The notes beneath the pieces were generated by a model that was not told where the DNA came from, did no database searches, and saw only the letters and a list, made by a program, of their open reading frames with translations. Positions 44,502 through 53,281 of a stretch of 64,000 bases of DNA are shown here, in pieces. Origin of the DNA: JAKAXG01 sp035702985. Its GTDB lineage: Bacteria > Actinomycetota > Acidimicrobiia > Acidimicrobiales > Palsa-688. Numbering within the stretch: position 1 is the first letter of the stretch; every line of letters begins with the position of its first letter. The DNA lies in the NCBI GenBank assembly GCA_035702985.1, contig DASSZD010000015.1, forward strand, positions 1 to 64,000. The letters run 5' to 3'. A program made the position numbers and the translations under genes.

Positions 44502-45673
44502 CCATGCCGCCCGCCCTGGTCGTGGCGGGCAAGGACCTGCGCCAGCGGCTGAGAGACCGATCGGCGATCGTCATCGGCGTGGTCGCCCCGCTGGTCATCG
44601 CCGCGGTCATGAGCCTGGCGTTCAAAGGTGCCGAGCAGTTCCATTTCAGCCTCGGGGTGGTCGACGCCGATCACGGCCCGGTGGCCGCCGGCATGATCCG
44701 CAGCCTCCAGTCACCGGGCGTCCGCTCCGTGCTCGACGTGCGGGCCGAGCCCAGTGCGGCGGCCGCGTCCGCCGCCATCCGGTCCCGGCGCATACAGGCC
44801 GCCCTGGTCATTCCGGCCGGTCTGTCCGCCTCGGTCGGCGGCGCCCGGCCGGTGAGTCCCACGGTGCTCACCAGCGTCAACAACGCCCTGGCCGGGTCGG
44901 TGACGGAATCCATCGTCGGCTCCTTCGTGGCCCAGTTGAACGCCGACCGACTGTCGGTGGCCACCGCCCTGGCGGCGGGGGCGCCGCCCGGTGCGGCCGC
45001 CCGGCTGCAGGCGGAGGCCGCACGCCTGACCATCCCCGAGCAGCTGGTCGACCGTCCGCTCGGCGCCCGTCCGATCAGGGTGATCAGTTACTACAGCCCG
45101 GCCATGGCCATATTCTTCGTTCTCTTCCTCATCAGCTACACGTCGCGCAGCTTCTTCGTGGACCGCAGCCAGGGGATGGTCGAACGGATGCGGGCCGCCC
45201 CCATCCGGCCCCTGGACATCCTGGTCGGCAAGGCCCTGTCGGTGTTCGTGTTCGGCCTGGTCAGCCTGGTGGTGGTGGCCGGCCTGACCACCGTCCTGTT
45301 CGGCGCCTACTGGGGCAGCCCCCTGGCGGTCGGGGCGGTCTGCGTGGCCATGACCATCTCGATCGTCTGCCTGACCGGGCTGGTGATCGCCCTGGCCCGG
45401 ACCCAGCGCCAGGCCGAGGGCATCGCCGGAGCGCTGGTCTTCGCCCTGGCCCTGCTCGGAGGCAACTTCGTGTTCGTGTCGGCGTCCCCCGACATCATGC
45501 GGACGCTGTCGCTGTTCACGCCCAACGGCTGGGCCATGCGGGCGTTCACCGATCTGTCCACCGGCGGCGGGGGGCTGGGGACGGCGGCGCTGCCGGTGGC
45601 TGCCATCCTCGGGTTCAGTGCCGTGGTGGCGGTCATCGCCGGGCTGCTCGGCCGGCGGGCGGTGACGGCGTGA
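44498..45673 (+). CDS. ABC-2-type permease (first of pair)
   Basis: A 391-residue permease. One N-terminal helix and an extracellular domain of about 150 residues precede five helices (about 195-390), the YhgE/YhhJ-type ABC-2 layout. MVERMRAAPIRPLDILVGKAL is the conserved cytoplasmic segment. The start overlaps the ATPase gene as GTGA, and the stop overlaps the second permease likewise. Confidence 0.85.
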   Translation: MTMPPALVVAGKDLRQRLRDRSAIVIGVVAPLVIAAVMSLAFKGAEQFHFSLGVVDADHGPVAAGMIRSLQSPGVRSVLDVRAEPSAAAASAAIRSRRIQAALVIPAGLSASVGGARPVSPTVLTSVNNALAGSVTESIVGSFVAQLNADRLSVATALAAGAPPGAAARLQAEAARLTIPEQLVDRPLGARPIRVISYYSPAMAIFFVLFLISYTSRSFFVDRSQGMVERMRAAPIRPLDILVGKALSVFVFGLVSLVVVAGLTTVLFGAYWGSPLAVGAVCVAMTISIVCLTGLVIALARTQRQAEGIAGALVFALALLGGNFVFVSASPDIMRTLSLFTPNGWAMRAFTDLSTGGGGLGTAALPVAAILGFSAVVAVIAGLLGRRAVTA

Positions 45674-46827
45674 CGGCCGTCGCGGTGGCGGTGGCGTCCC
45701 TCCGGCGGGTCGTGCGGGACCGGACCGCCCTGTTCTTCATGATCGCCCTGCCGCTGGTGGTCATCCTCATCATCGGGGCCACGGTCCGGGGGTTCTCGAC
45801 CTTCCGGGTCGGCGTCGTCGACGAGGGCGCCGGCCGCACCGGGACCGAACTGGTGGCGGCCCTCCAGGCGGCGCCCGACCTGCGCGTCCGGCACTACCCG
45901 TCGGTCGGCGCGGCGTCCCGGGCCGTGGCCAGGGGTGAGGTCAGCACCGCCGTCGTGCTGCCCCGAGGCATGGATACCGATCTGAGGGCCGGGCGGACGG
46001 TGGCGGTACCGGTGCTGGCCGAGCGGGCCAACAGCACCCAGCAGGCCGCGGCGGCCGCCGTGGCGCCGGTGCTGGCGGCCCAGGGGGCCAGGATCCAGGC
46101 CGCCCTGTTCGCAACCTCCGCCGGGGCGGGCAGCGTGGACCAGAACCTGGAGCGGGCCGGGCGGCTCCAGGCCACCCTCACCCAGGTGACGGTGGCCAGC
46201 CGCACGGCCGAGTCCCGGGCCCAGACCCTCCCCGAGGGTTTCAGCTACTCCGCCCCCACCATGCTGGTGCTGTTCGTGTTCCTCAACGCCCTGACCGGGG
46301 GGACGCTGATCATCGAGAACCGCCGGCTCGGCATGTACGAGCGGATGAGGGCCGCCCCCCTCGGCCCGGCCACCATCATCGCCGGCGAGGCCCTGGGGTT
46401 CGTGGTCATCGCGCTGGTCCAGTCGGTGATCATCGTCGCCACCGGCGCCGTCGTGTTCGGGGTGTCGTGGGGGAACTGGCCGGCGGCGGTGGCGCTGATC
46501 GTCACCTGGGCGGTGGTCGGCGCCGGGGCCGGGATGGTGTCGGGCACGGTGTTCCGCACCCCCGAGCAGGCCACCGCCATCGGGCCCGCCCTGGGCATGG
46601 CGCTGGCCATGCTCGGCGGCTGCATGTGGCCGCTGTCGATCGTGAACAGCGTCATGCGCCAGGTCGGTCACGCCGCGCCGCAGGCGTGGGCGGTGGACGC
46701 CTGGACGGCGCTGCTGGCCCGGGGCGGGACCCTCGGCACCATCCTCCCGCAGCTGGCGGTGCTGGCCGGCTTCGCCGCCGTGCTGCTGACCCTGGCCACG
46801 CTGCGCATGAACAGGGTGATCAGGTGA
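45670..46827 (+). CDS. ABC-2-type permease (second of pair)
   Basis: A 385-residue partner of the preceding permease with the same layout: a first helix (FFMIALPLVVILIIG), an extracellular domain, then about five helices after residue 190. YERMRAAPLGPATIIAGEALG is the matching cytoplasmic motif. The two permeases probably heterodimerise. Its stop overlaps the convergent DsrE-type gene by eight bases. Confidence 0.85.
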   Translation: MTAVAVAVASLRRVVRDRTALFFMIALPLVVILIIGATVRGFSTFRVGVVDEGAGRTGTELVAALQAAPDLRVRHYPSVGAASRAVARGEVSTAVVLPRGMDTDLRAGRTVAVPVLAERANSTQQAAAAAVAPVLAAQGARIQAALFATSAGAGSVDQNLERAGRLQATLTQVTVASRTAESRAQTLPEGFSYSAPTMLVLFVFLNALTGGTLIIENRRLGMYERMRAAPLGPATIIAGEALGFVVIALVQSVIIVATGAVVFGVSWGNWPAAVALIVTWAVVGAGAGMVSGTVFRTPEQATAIGPALGMALAMLGGCMWPLSIVNSVMRQVGHAAPQAWAVDAWTALLARGGTLGTILPQLAVLAGFAAVLLTLATLRMNRVIR

Positions 46828-47287
46828 AGATGATCTGCCCGCCCGCCGCGATCTCGTAGAACTCGCCGACCGTGATGACGTCACGGACCTGGGGGATGAA
46901 GTCGTTCTTCTCCAGGCCGAACAGGTCCACCGACGCCCGGCAGGCGTACAGGCCGGCGCCGGTGTCGGCGATCATCTCCAGGAACTCGGGGATCGGGGGG
47001 ATGTCCAGCCGGTCCATCTTCCGTTCGAGGACGTGGGTCATGACAGCCGACATGCCGGGGAGGCCTCCCACCAGGGTGGCCACGTGGAGGCCCGGGTTGC
47101 CGACCGTGGCCACCTTGATGTGGTCGTAGCGGTCCTTGTGGATGGTGTCGAGACCGAAGAACGTGAAGAACAGGTTCACCTCGATCCCCTCCGCCCTGGC
47201 CCCGTTGGCCATGATCAACCCCGGGTACACGCCCTCCAGCGACCCCTTGGAGATGATGATCGAGAGCTTCTCGATCCGCTCGCTCAT
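46820..47287 (-). CDS. DsrE2-type sulfur relay protein
   Basis: A 155-residue DsrE/DsrF-like protein. KLSIIISKGSLEGVYPGLIMANGARAEG starts the fold, and GAGLYACRASVDLFGL carries the conserved Cys of DsrE2-type proteins (usual form YACQMSMDLMG). The end, DVITVGEFYEIAAGGQIIFT, is also typical. Such proteins move sulfane sulfur as a persulfide. It follows the TusE/DsrC gene, 31 bases later, and the SQR-like flavoprotein gene on the same strand. Confidence 0.85.
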   Translation of the reverse strand: MSERIEKLSIIISKGSLEGVYPGLIMANGARAEGIEVNLFFTFFGLDTIHKDRYDHIKVATVGNPGLHVATLVGGLPGMSAVMTHVLERKMDRLDIPPIPEFLEMIADTGAGLYACRASVDLFGLEKNDFIPQVRDVITVGEFYEIAAGGQIIFT

Positions 47288-47318
47288 GCCGGTCTCCTCT
47301 CCTGTCGTCCGGCCGCGG

Positions 47319-47636
47319 TCAGATGCAGCCCTGCGGCTTGGGGATGCCGGCGATACGGGCCGCCACCTTGGCCGGGCCGCCCGGGAACAGCTGGTACAGC
47401 TCCTTTATCCCCACGCCCGAGATGCGGCCGAGGACTCTGACGGTAGGGCCGGTCCCTTTGTCCTGGTACTCGTGACGCATGAACTTGATGACCTGCCAGT
47501 GCCGGTCGGTCAGTTCGGGGATCCCCTCCTCGGCCGCTATCGCCGGGGCCATGGCCTCGCGCCACTCGGCCGGATCGGTGAAGAAGCCCCGGCTGTCCAC
47601 TTCGACGGTGGTCCCGTCGTAGGTCCTAGTAGCCAC
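47319..47636 (-). CDS. TusE/DsrC-family sulfur carrier
   Basis: A 105-residue protein with the DsrC core: VDSRGFFTDPAEWREAMAPAIAAEEGIPELTDRHWQVI, then PKPQGCI with the penultimate Cys104. The second Cys of dissimilatory DsrC, ten residues upstream, is absent (ARIAG there), so the protein has the one-cysteine TusE-type arm and cannot form the DsrC trisulfide loop. Its start overlaps the flavoprotein stop by 11 bases, implying coupling. Confidence 0.88.
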   Translation of the reverse strand: MATRTYDGTTVEVDSRGFFTDPAEWREAMAPAIAAEEGIPELTDRHWQVIKFMRHEYQDKGTGPTVRVLGRISGVGIKELYQLFPGGPAKVAARIAGIPKPQGCI

Positions 47637-48903
47637 CTGCGGTCTCCTCTCGTGCCCGGGATCCGACGGCCCGGAGGTCCTTGCCGGCGGTTGGCATGGC
47701 CGCTGTCACCCCGGGCACGGGTCGCCCGGGGAGCAGCACGTGCCAGTAGAACTGCTCGAACAGCAGCTTGGCCAGGTGGTTGGTCCGGGACTCCCGCAGC
47801 AGCGGGAGCCCCACCGGTCCGGGATAGTGCCCGGGCAGCGGCTCGGTGTCGTAGTTGTAGTCGATGAGCACCGCCTTGCCGGCGCCTGTCTCGATGAAAC
47901 AGTTGGTGTGGCCGTCGAAACCGGCCTCGAGCATCTCCCCGGCCAGGGTGTGAGCCACGTTGCGGGCCACGACGTCCCCCTGGAAGTGGGCCACCGAACC
48001 GGCCTTGGCGGACGGTAGGTCGGCGGCGTCGCCGATGACGAACACGTTGGGCCGGGCCTTGGCCCGCAACGTGGCCGGGTCGGCGGGGACGAAGCCCAGC
48101 TCGCTGCTGAGGCCGGGGGAGTGCTCGATGCAGGCGGCCCCGGCGTGGAGCGGCACGACGACGGCCAGGTCGAAGGCCACCTGGCGGTCGTCGTAGCCGA
48201 CCAGCCGGCCGCGGGCGCCGTCGACCTCCCCGGTGTTGAACTCGTGCACCACCTCGATGTCCCGCCGTCGGAGCAGGGCGGCCAGCTCCCGGTCGGCCAC
48301 CTCCCTGGTGAACACCCCGTCGAGGGGGGTGGCGTAGACCAGCTCCACCCTGTCGCGCATGCCCCGCCGGCGGAAGTACCAGTCGGCCAGGAACACGAAC
48401 TCGATGGGGGCCACCGGGCACTTGATGGGCATGTCCACCACGTTGACCACCAGCCGGCCGCCCCGGAACCCGGCCATGGCGCCCGACAGGGCGGTCGCCC
48501 CCGCCAGGTCGTAGAAGGTGTGGACGCGGTCCCGCCATCCCGGGCCGGTGAGGCCCTCCGTCTCCTCCGGACGCAGAGCCGCCCCGGTGGCCACTACCAG
48601 CACGTCGTAGCCCAGGTGCGAACCGTCGGCCAGCACCACCTGGTCGTGGTCGATGTCCACGTGGTCGACGCCCACCTGCCGGAAAGCCACCCCGGAATCG
48701 AGCTGGCCGCTGCGGGAGCGGACCAGCCGGGCCACCTTGACCAGCCCGAACGGGACGAACAGCAGACCGGGTTGATAGATGTGCAGGTCGTCCTGGTCGA
48801 TGACGGTGATCTCGGCTTCCGTCGCCGCCAGCAGATGGCGGAGGCGGTTGGCGACCAGCGTGCCTCCCGTCCCGCCGCCCAGGATCACCACGCGTTGGAC
48901 CAT
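47626..48903 (-). CDS. Sulfide:quinone oxidoreductase-like flavoprotein
   Basis: A 425-residue two-dinucleotide-fold protein. VVILGGGTGGTLVANRL binds FAD ADP, ATGAALRP is the second conserved loop and VFVIGDAADLPSAKAGSVAHFQGDVVARN is the C-terminal FAD motif. C-terminal sequence HLAKLLFEQFYWHVLLPGR suggests membrane contact as in SQR. Of the SQR catalytic cysteines one is clear (IKCPVAP, about residue 159). It overlaps the TusE/DsrC gene, so sulfide or persulfide oxidation feeding the relay is likely. Confidence 0.82.
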   Translation of the reverse strand: MVQRVVILGGGTGGTLVANRLRHLLAATEAEITVIDQDDLHIYQPGLLFVPFGLVKVARLVRSRSGQLDSGVAFRQVGVDHVDIDHDQVVLADGSHLGYDVLVVATGAALRPEETEGLTGPGWRDRVHTFYDLAGATALSGAMAGFRGGRLVVNVVDMPIKCPVAPIEFVFLADWYFRRRGMRDRVELVYATPLDGVFTREVADRELAALLRRRDIEVVHEFNTGEVDGARGRLVGYDDRQVAFDLAVVVPLHAGAACIEHSPGLSSELGFVPADPATLRAKARPNVFVIGDAADLPSAKAGSVAHFQGDVVARNVAHTLAGEMLEAGFDGHTNCFIETGAGKAVLIDYNYDTEPLPGHYPGPVGLPLLRESRTNHLAKLLFEQFYWHVLLPGRPVPGVTAAMPTAGKDLRAVGSRAREETAGGY

Positions 48904-48954
48904 GCCTTCGAGGGTGGCCTGTCGGGCCGGTTCGCGACAGGGCCGGACGTCCCG

Positions 48955-49956
48955 TCAGCCCGCCCGGTAGAGCAGGTCCAGCCGGCGGCGGGTGTCGGCG
49001 CGTCCCAGCCGGCGCAGGGTGGAGAGACGGGCGTGGCGGGCCACGTCGGCCCGGCGGCTGCGGTCCATGGCGTTGGGGCCCATCACCGCCAGGTCGTCCG
49101 GGGTGGGCTGAAAGGCGACGACGTGGGCCCCCCGCCGGCGCAGCGCCGCGGCCTCGCCGCCGAGGAGCGCGCCGGACCACCGCCGGGCCGGCTGATCGAC
49201 CGCCAGGCGCGGAACGCGCCCGGCCATCGACATCGGTGAACTGACGATCACCAGGTCCGGTCCGTACCCGGCCAGCAGATCGGCGTTGGTGGGGGAGTGG
49301 ACGCCTCCGTCCACGTAGGGCTCTCCGTCGATCGTCTCCGGTCTGAACACCCCCGGGATGGCGCAGGACGCGGTGACCGCGGCGGCGACGTCGGGAAAGG
49401 CGTCCCGGCCGAACACCACCCGCCTTCCGTCACGCTGGCGCACGGCGCATATCCACAGCGGGTCATCCGGCCACGCCGGCGGCGCGATCGCCTCGATGCC
49501 GGAGCGGATGAAGTCGGCCGGGACGGTGCCGTCGGGCACGAGGGACGCCAGGATGGCCAGCGGGCGGGTGGACAGGGGCCGGAGGGCGGCGCTGCGAAGC
49601 AGTGAGACCACTTCGGCCCGGGTCCGTCCGGGGCCGGGCCGGAGGCGCAGCAAGAACGGCGCAGGCGACGGTCCCGGCCGCGTCCCGGCGGCCCCGGGAG
49701 CGGCAACCGTGGCCGGGTGCCGCCCCTCGGCCCGGGCCAGGAGCTCGGCAGGGGGTAGGCCGGCCCGCAGGGCGGCAGCCAGCACCGAGCCGGCGGAGGT
49801 ACCGACGATCACCGAGGCCCGGCGGGGATCCCAGCCGGTCGCCTCGTGGAGGGCGGCCAGCACCCCGGCGTGGAAGGCGCCGCCCAGCACCCCTCCGGCC
49901 CCGAGGACCAACCCGACGCGGAGCGGGCGGCCGGTCGCGGTTCCGTTCGAGGGCAT
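48955..49956 (-). CDS. Patatin-like phospholipase
   Basis: A 333-residue hydrolase. LVLGAGGVLGGAFHAGVL is the oxyanion-hole glycine segment, IVGTSAGSVLAAAL holds the nucleophile Ser in G-T-S-A-G, and YVDGGVHSPTNADLL gives the catalytic Asp in D-G-G. This is a complete Ser-Asp dyad. Bacterial patatins cleave membrane lipids or act in lipid turnover. The ATG at 49956 is used; the frame continues upstream into the UspA gene. Confidence 0.88.
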   Translation of the reverse strand: MPSNGTATGRPLRVGLVLGAGGVLGGAFHAGVLAALHEATGWDPRRASVIVGTSAGSVLAAALRAGLPPAELLARAEGRHPATVAAPGAAGTRPGPSPAPFLLRLRPGPGRTRAEVVSLLRSAALRPLSTRPLAILASLVPDGTVPADFIRSGIEAIAPPAWPDDPLWICAVRQRDGRRVVFGRDAFPDVAAAVTASCAIPGVFRPETIDGEPYVDGGVHSPTNADLLAGYGPDLVIVSSPMSMAGRVPRLAVDQPARRWSGALLGGEAAALRRRGAHVVAFQPTPDDLAVMGPNAMDRSRRADVARHARLSTLRRLGRADTRRRLDLLYRAG

Positions 49957-50021
49957 CCCGGTATGGTGCAGGCCGGCGCCCCGGCCGGGCAGGGCTGTTG
50001 GTCCCGACGGTCGGGGCCCGG

Positions 50022-50447
50022 TCACTGCTTGGGGCGCACCACCACCACCGGGCAGCGGGCGTGGGCCACGCAGTGCTCGCTCACCGATCCGACGAGCATC
50101 CCGGTGAACTCCCCGTGCCCCCGGTTGCCCACGACGAGCAAGTCGGCGTCGGCCGACTGCGCTATCAGGCTGGGGGCCGGGTGGCCGGCGACCACCACCT
50201 TCGACACCTTGACCGCCGGCTCGGTGCCGAGCACCTCGTCGACGGTGGTGTCGAGCGCCTGCCTGGCGTCCTTCTCCAGGTCGAGCCCCTCGGGGAACGG
50301 GGCCCAGAACGCCATGCTGGGGATCTCCCACGACATCACCACCCGCAGGTCCGAGCCGGTGAGCTCCGCCTGGCGGGCGGCCCATCGCAGGGCGTCCTTG
50401 GACGATTCCGAGGTGTCAACTCCGACGACGATGGTGGATGCGGTCAC
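50022..50447 (-). CDS. Universal stress protein (UspA family)
   Basis: A 141-residue single UspA domain. IVVGVDTSESSKDALRWA is the N-terminal strand and helix. VVGNRGHGEFTGMLVGSVS contains the ATP-binding G-X2-G-X9-G-S motif in perfect form, so nucleotide binding is expected. It lies between a CBS-domain protein and a patatin gene on the same strand. Confidence 0.93.
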   Translation of the reverse strand: MTASTIVVGVDTSESSKDALRWAARQAELTGSDLRVVMSWEIPSMAFWAPFPEGLDLEKDARQALDTTVDEVLGTEPAVKVSKVVVAGHPAPSLIAQSADADLLVVGNRGHGEFTGMLVGSVSEHCVAHARCPVVVVRPKQ

Positions 50448-50500
50448 GCCACCATCGTGGCTCCCCGCCGGTCTGCACCGTTAGGGCCTTTGGTCGGTGA

Positions 50501-50932
50501 TCAGCGGGCGTGGATGAAGTCGACCAGGGCCCGGTTGTCGTCCTCCAGGGCGTCCAGCCGCTGCTTGACCACATCGCCGATGCTGACGATGCCGACCAGC
50601 GAGCTGTCCTCGACCACCGGGACGTGACGGATCCGGTGCGTGGTCATGACCGCCATCAGCGACTCCACGTCCTCGTCGGGGCTGGCGCAGCGCACCTCGC
50701 CGACCATGATGTCGGCTACCGGGCCCTCCAGCACCGTCGGTCCCCGCTCGTGCAGGCTGCGGACGATGTCGCGCTCGGAGACGATCCCGTCCGGCCGCCG
50801 CCCGTCGGCGGAGACCACCAGGGCCCCCACCTTGTGCCTCTCCAGCAGGGCCAGGGCGTCCCACACGCTCGCCTCGGGAGGGACGGTGGCTACGAAGTGG
50901 CCCTTGCCGTCCAGGAGTTTGCCTATCTTCAC
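50501..50932 (-). CDS. Tandem CBS-domain protein
   Basis: A 143-residue protein made of two CBS domains (about residues 10-70 and 75-135). GIVSERDIVRSL and GIVSIGDVVKQRL are the paired domain ends. Stand-alone CBS pairs bind AMP, NADH or similar ligands and often regulate partners. The GTG at 50932 has GGGAGG upstream. Its neighbour is a UspA-type nucleotide-binding protein, so both may sense energy status. Confidence 0.9.
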   Translation of the reverse strand: MKIGKLLDGKGHFVATVPPEASVWDALALLERHKVGALVVSADGRRPDGIVSERDIVRSLHERGPTVLEGPVADIMVGEVRCASPDEDVESLMAVMTTHRIRHVPVVEDSSLVGIVSIGDVVKQRLDALEDDNRALVDFIHAR

Positions 50933-51133
50933 GCGACCTCCCCCGAGTCCGCTCTGTTCGGGAAATCCTAAGCCGGGGCCGCCCCGCCGGCAACAGACAC
51001 CTGGCAGAGGTGACCGGATGGACGCCGGGCCGGGGGACGGGGGGACGGGATCGGAGCGGGCGGGAAGGCTAAAGTCGTCTGGTCCCTGGATGCTGATCCG
51101 AGCCGAAGAGCCCAGTTCAGACCACGTGTCCAA

Positions 51134-51207
51134 GCCCCTGTAGCTCAGTTGGATAGAGCGGCTGCCTTCTAAGCAGCGGGTCGCAGGTTCGAGTCCTGCC
51201 GGGGGCG
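51134..51207 (+). tRNA. tRNA-Arg (TCT)
   Basis: Plus-strand cloverleaf. Acceptor GCCCCTG/CGGGGGC, anticodon stem GCTGC/GCAGC with loop CTTCTAA giving TCT, and T-arm with GTTCGAGTC. Discriminator G; CCA is not encoded. Confidence 0.95.
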
Positions 51208-51289
51208 CCCCGCCGGGGCAGCCGGCGCTTCCCCGGGTGGGAGCGCCCGCCCGCCGCCCGGCCCGCCCCTTTTTCCCCGAGAAGAAAGG

Positions 51290-52471
51290 ATGACCATGGG
51301 TGCCACCCCCATCGCCCAGGAGGACGAGCAGCACCTGCTGCTGCGCAAGAGCGTCAGCGACATCGTGGCCCGGTTCGGGCAGGCCTACTTCCGGGAGCAG
51401 TCCCTCACCGACGGGCGGTCCGGCGAGCTGTGGGCCACCCTGGCGGCGGCCGGGTTCATGTCGGTCAACCTGCCCGAGGAGCACGGCGGCGGGGGTCAGG
51501 GGATCACCGAGCTGGCCATCGTCTGCGAGGAGGTGGCGGCGGGCGGGGCCCCGCTCCTGCTGACCATCGTGTCCCCGGCCATCTGCGGGTCGGTCATCGC
51601 CCGCTACGGCACCGACGACCAGCGGGCCGAATGGCTGCCGAAGCTGTGCGGCCAGCCGGACCCCGGCTACAAGATGGCCTTCGCCATCACCGAGCCCGAC
51701 GCCGGGTCCAACTCCCACCGCATCAGCACCACCGCCCGCCGGGACGGGACCGACTGGGTGCTCAACGGGACCAAGACCTACATCTCCGGGGTGGACGAGG
51801 CGGAGGCCATGCTGGTCGTCACCCGAACCGGGGTGGACGAGCGCACCGGCCGGGGCGAGCTGTCGCTGTTCGTGGTGGACGCCGACAGCCCCGGCCTGAC
51901 CAGGCAGGTCATCCCCACCGAGATCGTCGCCCCCGAGAAGCAGTACACCCTGTTCTTCGACAATGTCAGGGTGGGGGAGCAGCGCCTCATCGGGGCCGAG
52001 GGCCAGGGCCTCAAGCAGGTCTTCAGCGGGCTGAATCCGGAGCGGATCACCGGCGCCGCCCTGCTCAACGGCATCGGCCGCTACTGCCTGGACCGGGCCG
52101 CCGGGTACGCCCGGGAGCGGCGGGTGTGGGACGTGCCGATCGGCAGCCACCAGGGCATCGCCCACCCGCTGGCCGAGGCCAAGATCAACCTGGAGCTGGC
52201 CCGGCTCATGACCATGCGGGCCGCCAACCTCTACGACGCCGGCCTGGATGCCGGGGAGGCGTCGAACATGGCCAAGTTCGCGGCGGCCGAGGCCGCCCTC
52301 AAGTGCGTCGACCAGGCCATCCAGACCCACGGTGGCAACGGGATGGCCCGGGAGTACGGGATCGCCAGCATGTGGGGGCTGGCCCGGCTGCTGCGTATCG
52401 CCCCGGTCAGCCGCGAGATGATCCTCAACTACGTGGCCCAGCACAGCCTGGGCCTGCCCCGCTCCTACTGA
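51290..52471 (+). CDS. Acyl-CoA dehydrogenase
   Basis: A 393-residue FAD enzyme of the ACAD superfamily that forms trans-2-enoyl-CoA. The N-terminal helical domain is followed by MAFAITEPDAGSNSHRISTTARR, the FAD/substrate loop. The C-terminal helices contain YARERRVWDVPIGSHQGIAHPLAEAK and QTHGGNGMAREYGI. GAAAGAAAGG precedes the ATG. It is convergent with a crotonase gene, fitting fatty or aromatic acyl-CoA breakdown. Confidence 0.93.
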   Translation: MTMGATPIAQEDEQHLLLRKSVSDIVARFGQAYFREQSLTDGRSGELWATLAAAGFMSVNLPEEHGGGGQGITELAIVCEEVAAGGAPLLLTIVSPAICGSVIARYGTDDQRAEWLPKLCGQPDPGYKMAFAITEPDAGSNSHRISTTARRDGTDWVLNGTKTYISGVDEAEAMLVVTRTGVDERTGRGELSLFVVDADSPGLTRQVIPTEIVAPEKQYTLFFDNVRVGEQRLIGAEGQGLKQVFSGLNPERITGAALLNGIGRYCLDRAAGYARERRVWDVPIGSHQGIAHPLAEAKINLELARLMTMRAANLYDAGLDAGEASNMAKFAAAEAALKCVDQAIQTHGGNGMAREYGIASMWGLARLLRIAPVSREMILNYVAQHSLGLPRSY

Positions 52472-52481
52472 ACGCCCGCTG

Positions 52482-53249
52482 CTACCGTCCGCCCGCCCCG
52501 GTCGCCCACCGGGGCGGGCGCTTCTCCTTGAACGCGGCGATCCCCTCGGCCGCCTCCGGCGAGGCGAACATCCGCTGCGACACCTCCTGGGCCCACTCGA
52601 ACCCGGCGTCGGTGTCCATCTGCGGTACCCGCCGGATCATCTCCCGGGTCACCCTCAGCGCGGTGGGCTCGCACAGGCGGAACCCGGCCGCCACCTCGGC
52701 GACGGCCGCCCCCAGCCGATCATCTGGCACCACCGATGTCACCAGCCCGGCGAGGCGGGCGTCGTCGGGTCCGAACTGCTCGCCGCTCAGCAGGTAGCGC
52801 GACGCGGCGAGCGGGGTCATGCGGCGCAGGCACAGCACCGAGATGATGGCCGGCACCACCCCGATGCGGGTCTCGGTGAAGGCGAACGTGGCCGACTCGG
52901 CGCACACCACGATGTCGCCGGCCGCCACCATGCCGAACCCGCCGGCCCGGACGTGGCCGTTGATGGCGATCACCACCGGCTTGGGGTACTCCCACAGGGT
53001 GCGCAGCACGTCGGTGTAGGACCCCCGGCCGCCCGACACCGGCGGGTCGGACAGGTCGGCCCCGGCGCAGAAGGTCCGCCCGGCGCCGGTCACGACCACC
53101 GTCCGCACGGCGGGATCGGCCGCCGCCTCCTGGAGCAGGGCCAGCAGCTCGTCGACCAGCCGGCGGGACAGGGCGTTGCGGTTGTGCGGGGAATCCAGCG
53201 TGAGGACGGCGGCCCCGTCGGTGTCGGACCGTCGGACAAGTTCTGACAT
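52482..53249 (-). CDS. Enoyl-CoA hydratase/isomerase (crotonase family)
   Basis: A 255-residue crotonase. VVTGAGRTFCAGADLSDP and AINGHVRAGGFGMVAAGDIVV give the two oxyanion-hole segments, followed by ATFAFTETRIGVVPAI with one catalytic-position Glu. This family hydrates enoyl-CoA or isomerises double bonds. A 13-bp hairpin at its 3' end is shared with the convergent acyl-CoA dehydrogenase. The ALDH gene lies upstream on the same strand, 32 bases away. Confidence 0.9.
   Translation of the reverse strand: MSELVRRSDTDGAAVLTLDSPHNRNALSRRLVDELLALLQEAAADPAVRTVVVTGAGRTFCAGADLSDPPVSGGRGSYTDVLRTLWEYPKPVVIAINGHVRAGGFGMVAAGDIVVCAESATFAFTETRIGVVPAIISVLCLRRMTPLAASRYLLSGEQFGPDDARLAGLVTSVVPDDRLGAAVAEVAAGFRLCEPTALRVTREMIRRVPQMDTDAGFEWAQEVSQRMFASPEAAEGIAAFKEKRPPRWATGAGGR
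52490..52520. terminator. Bidirectional terminator between convergent genes
   Basis: CGCCCGCCCCGGT (52490-52502) and ACCGGGGCGGGCG (52508-52520) form a perfect 13-bp stem with a 5-base loop. It lies within the last codons of the crotonase gene and 19 bases after the acyl-CoA dehydrogenase stop, so it can end both transcripts. Confidence 0.7.
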
Positions 53250-53281
53250 GGTTAATGCCTACATCCTGGGTGTCGGGGCGG

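Noticed and set aside
50933..52444. Upstream extension of the CBS protein frame across tRNA-Arg and the acyl-CoA dehydrogenase
   Set aside because: It would be antisense to a well-supported enzyme gene and run through a tRNA; the GTG at 50932 has a good ribosome site.
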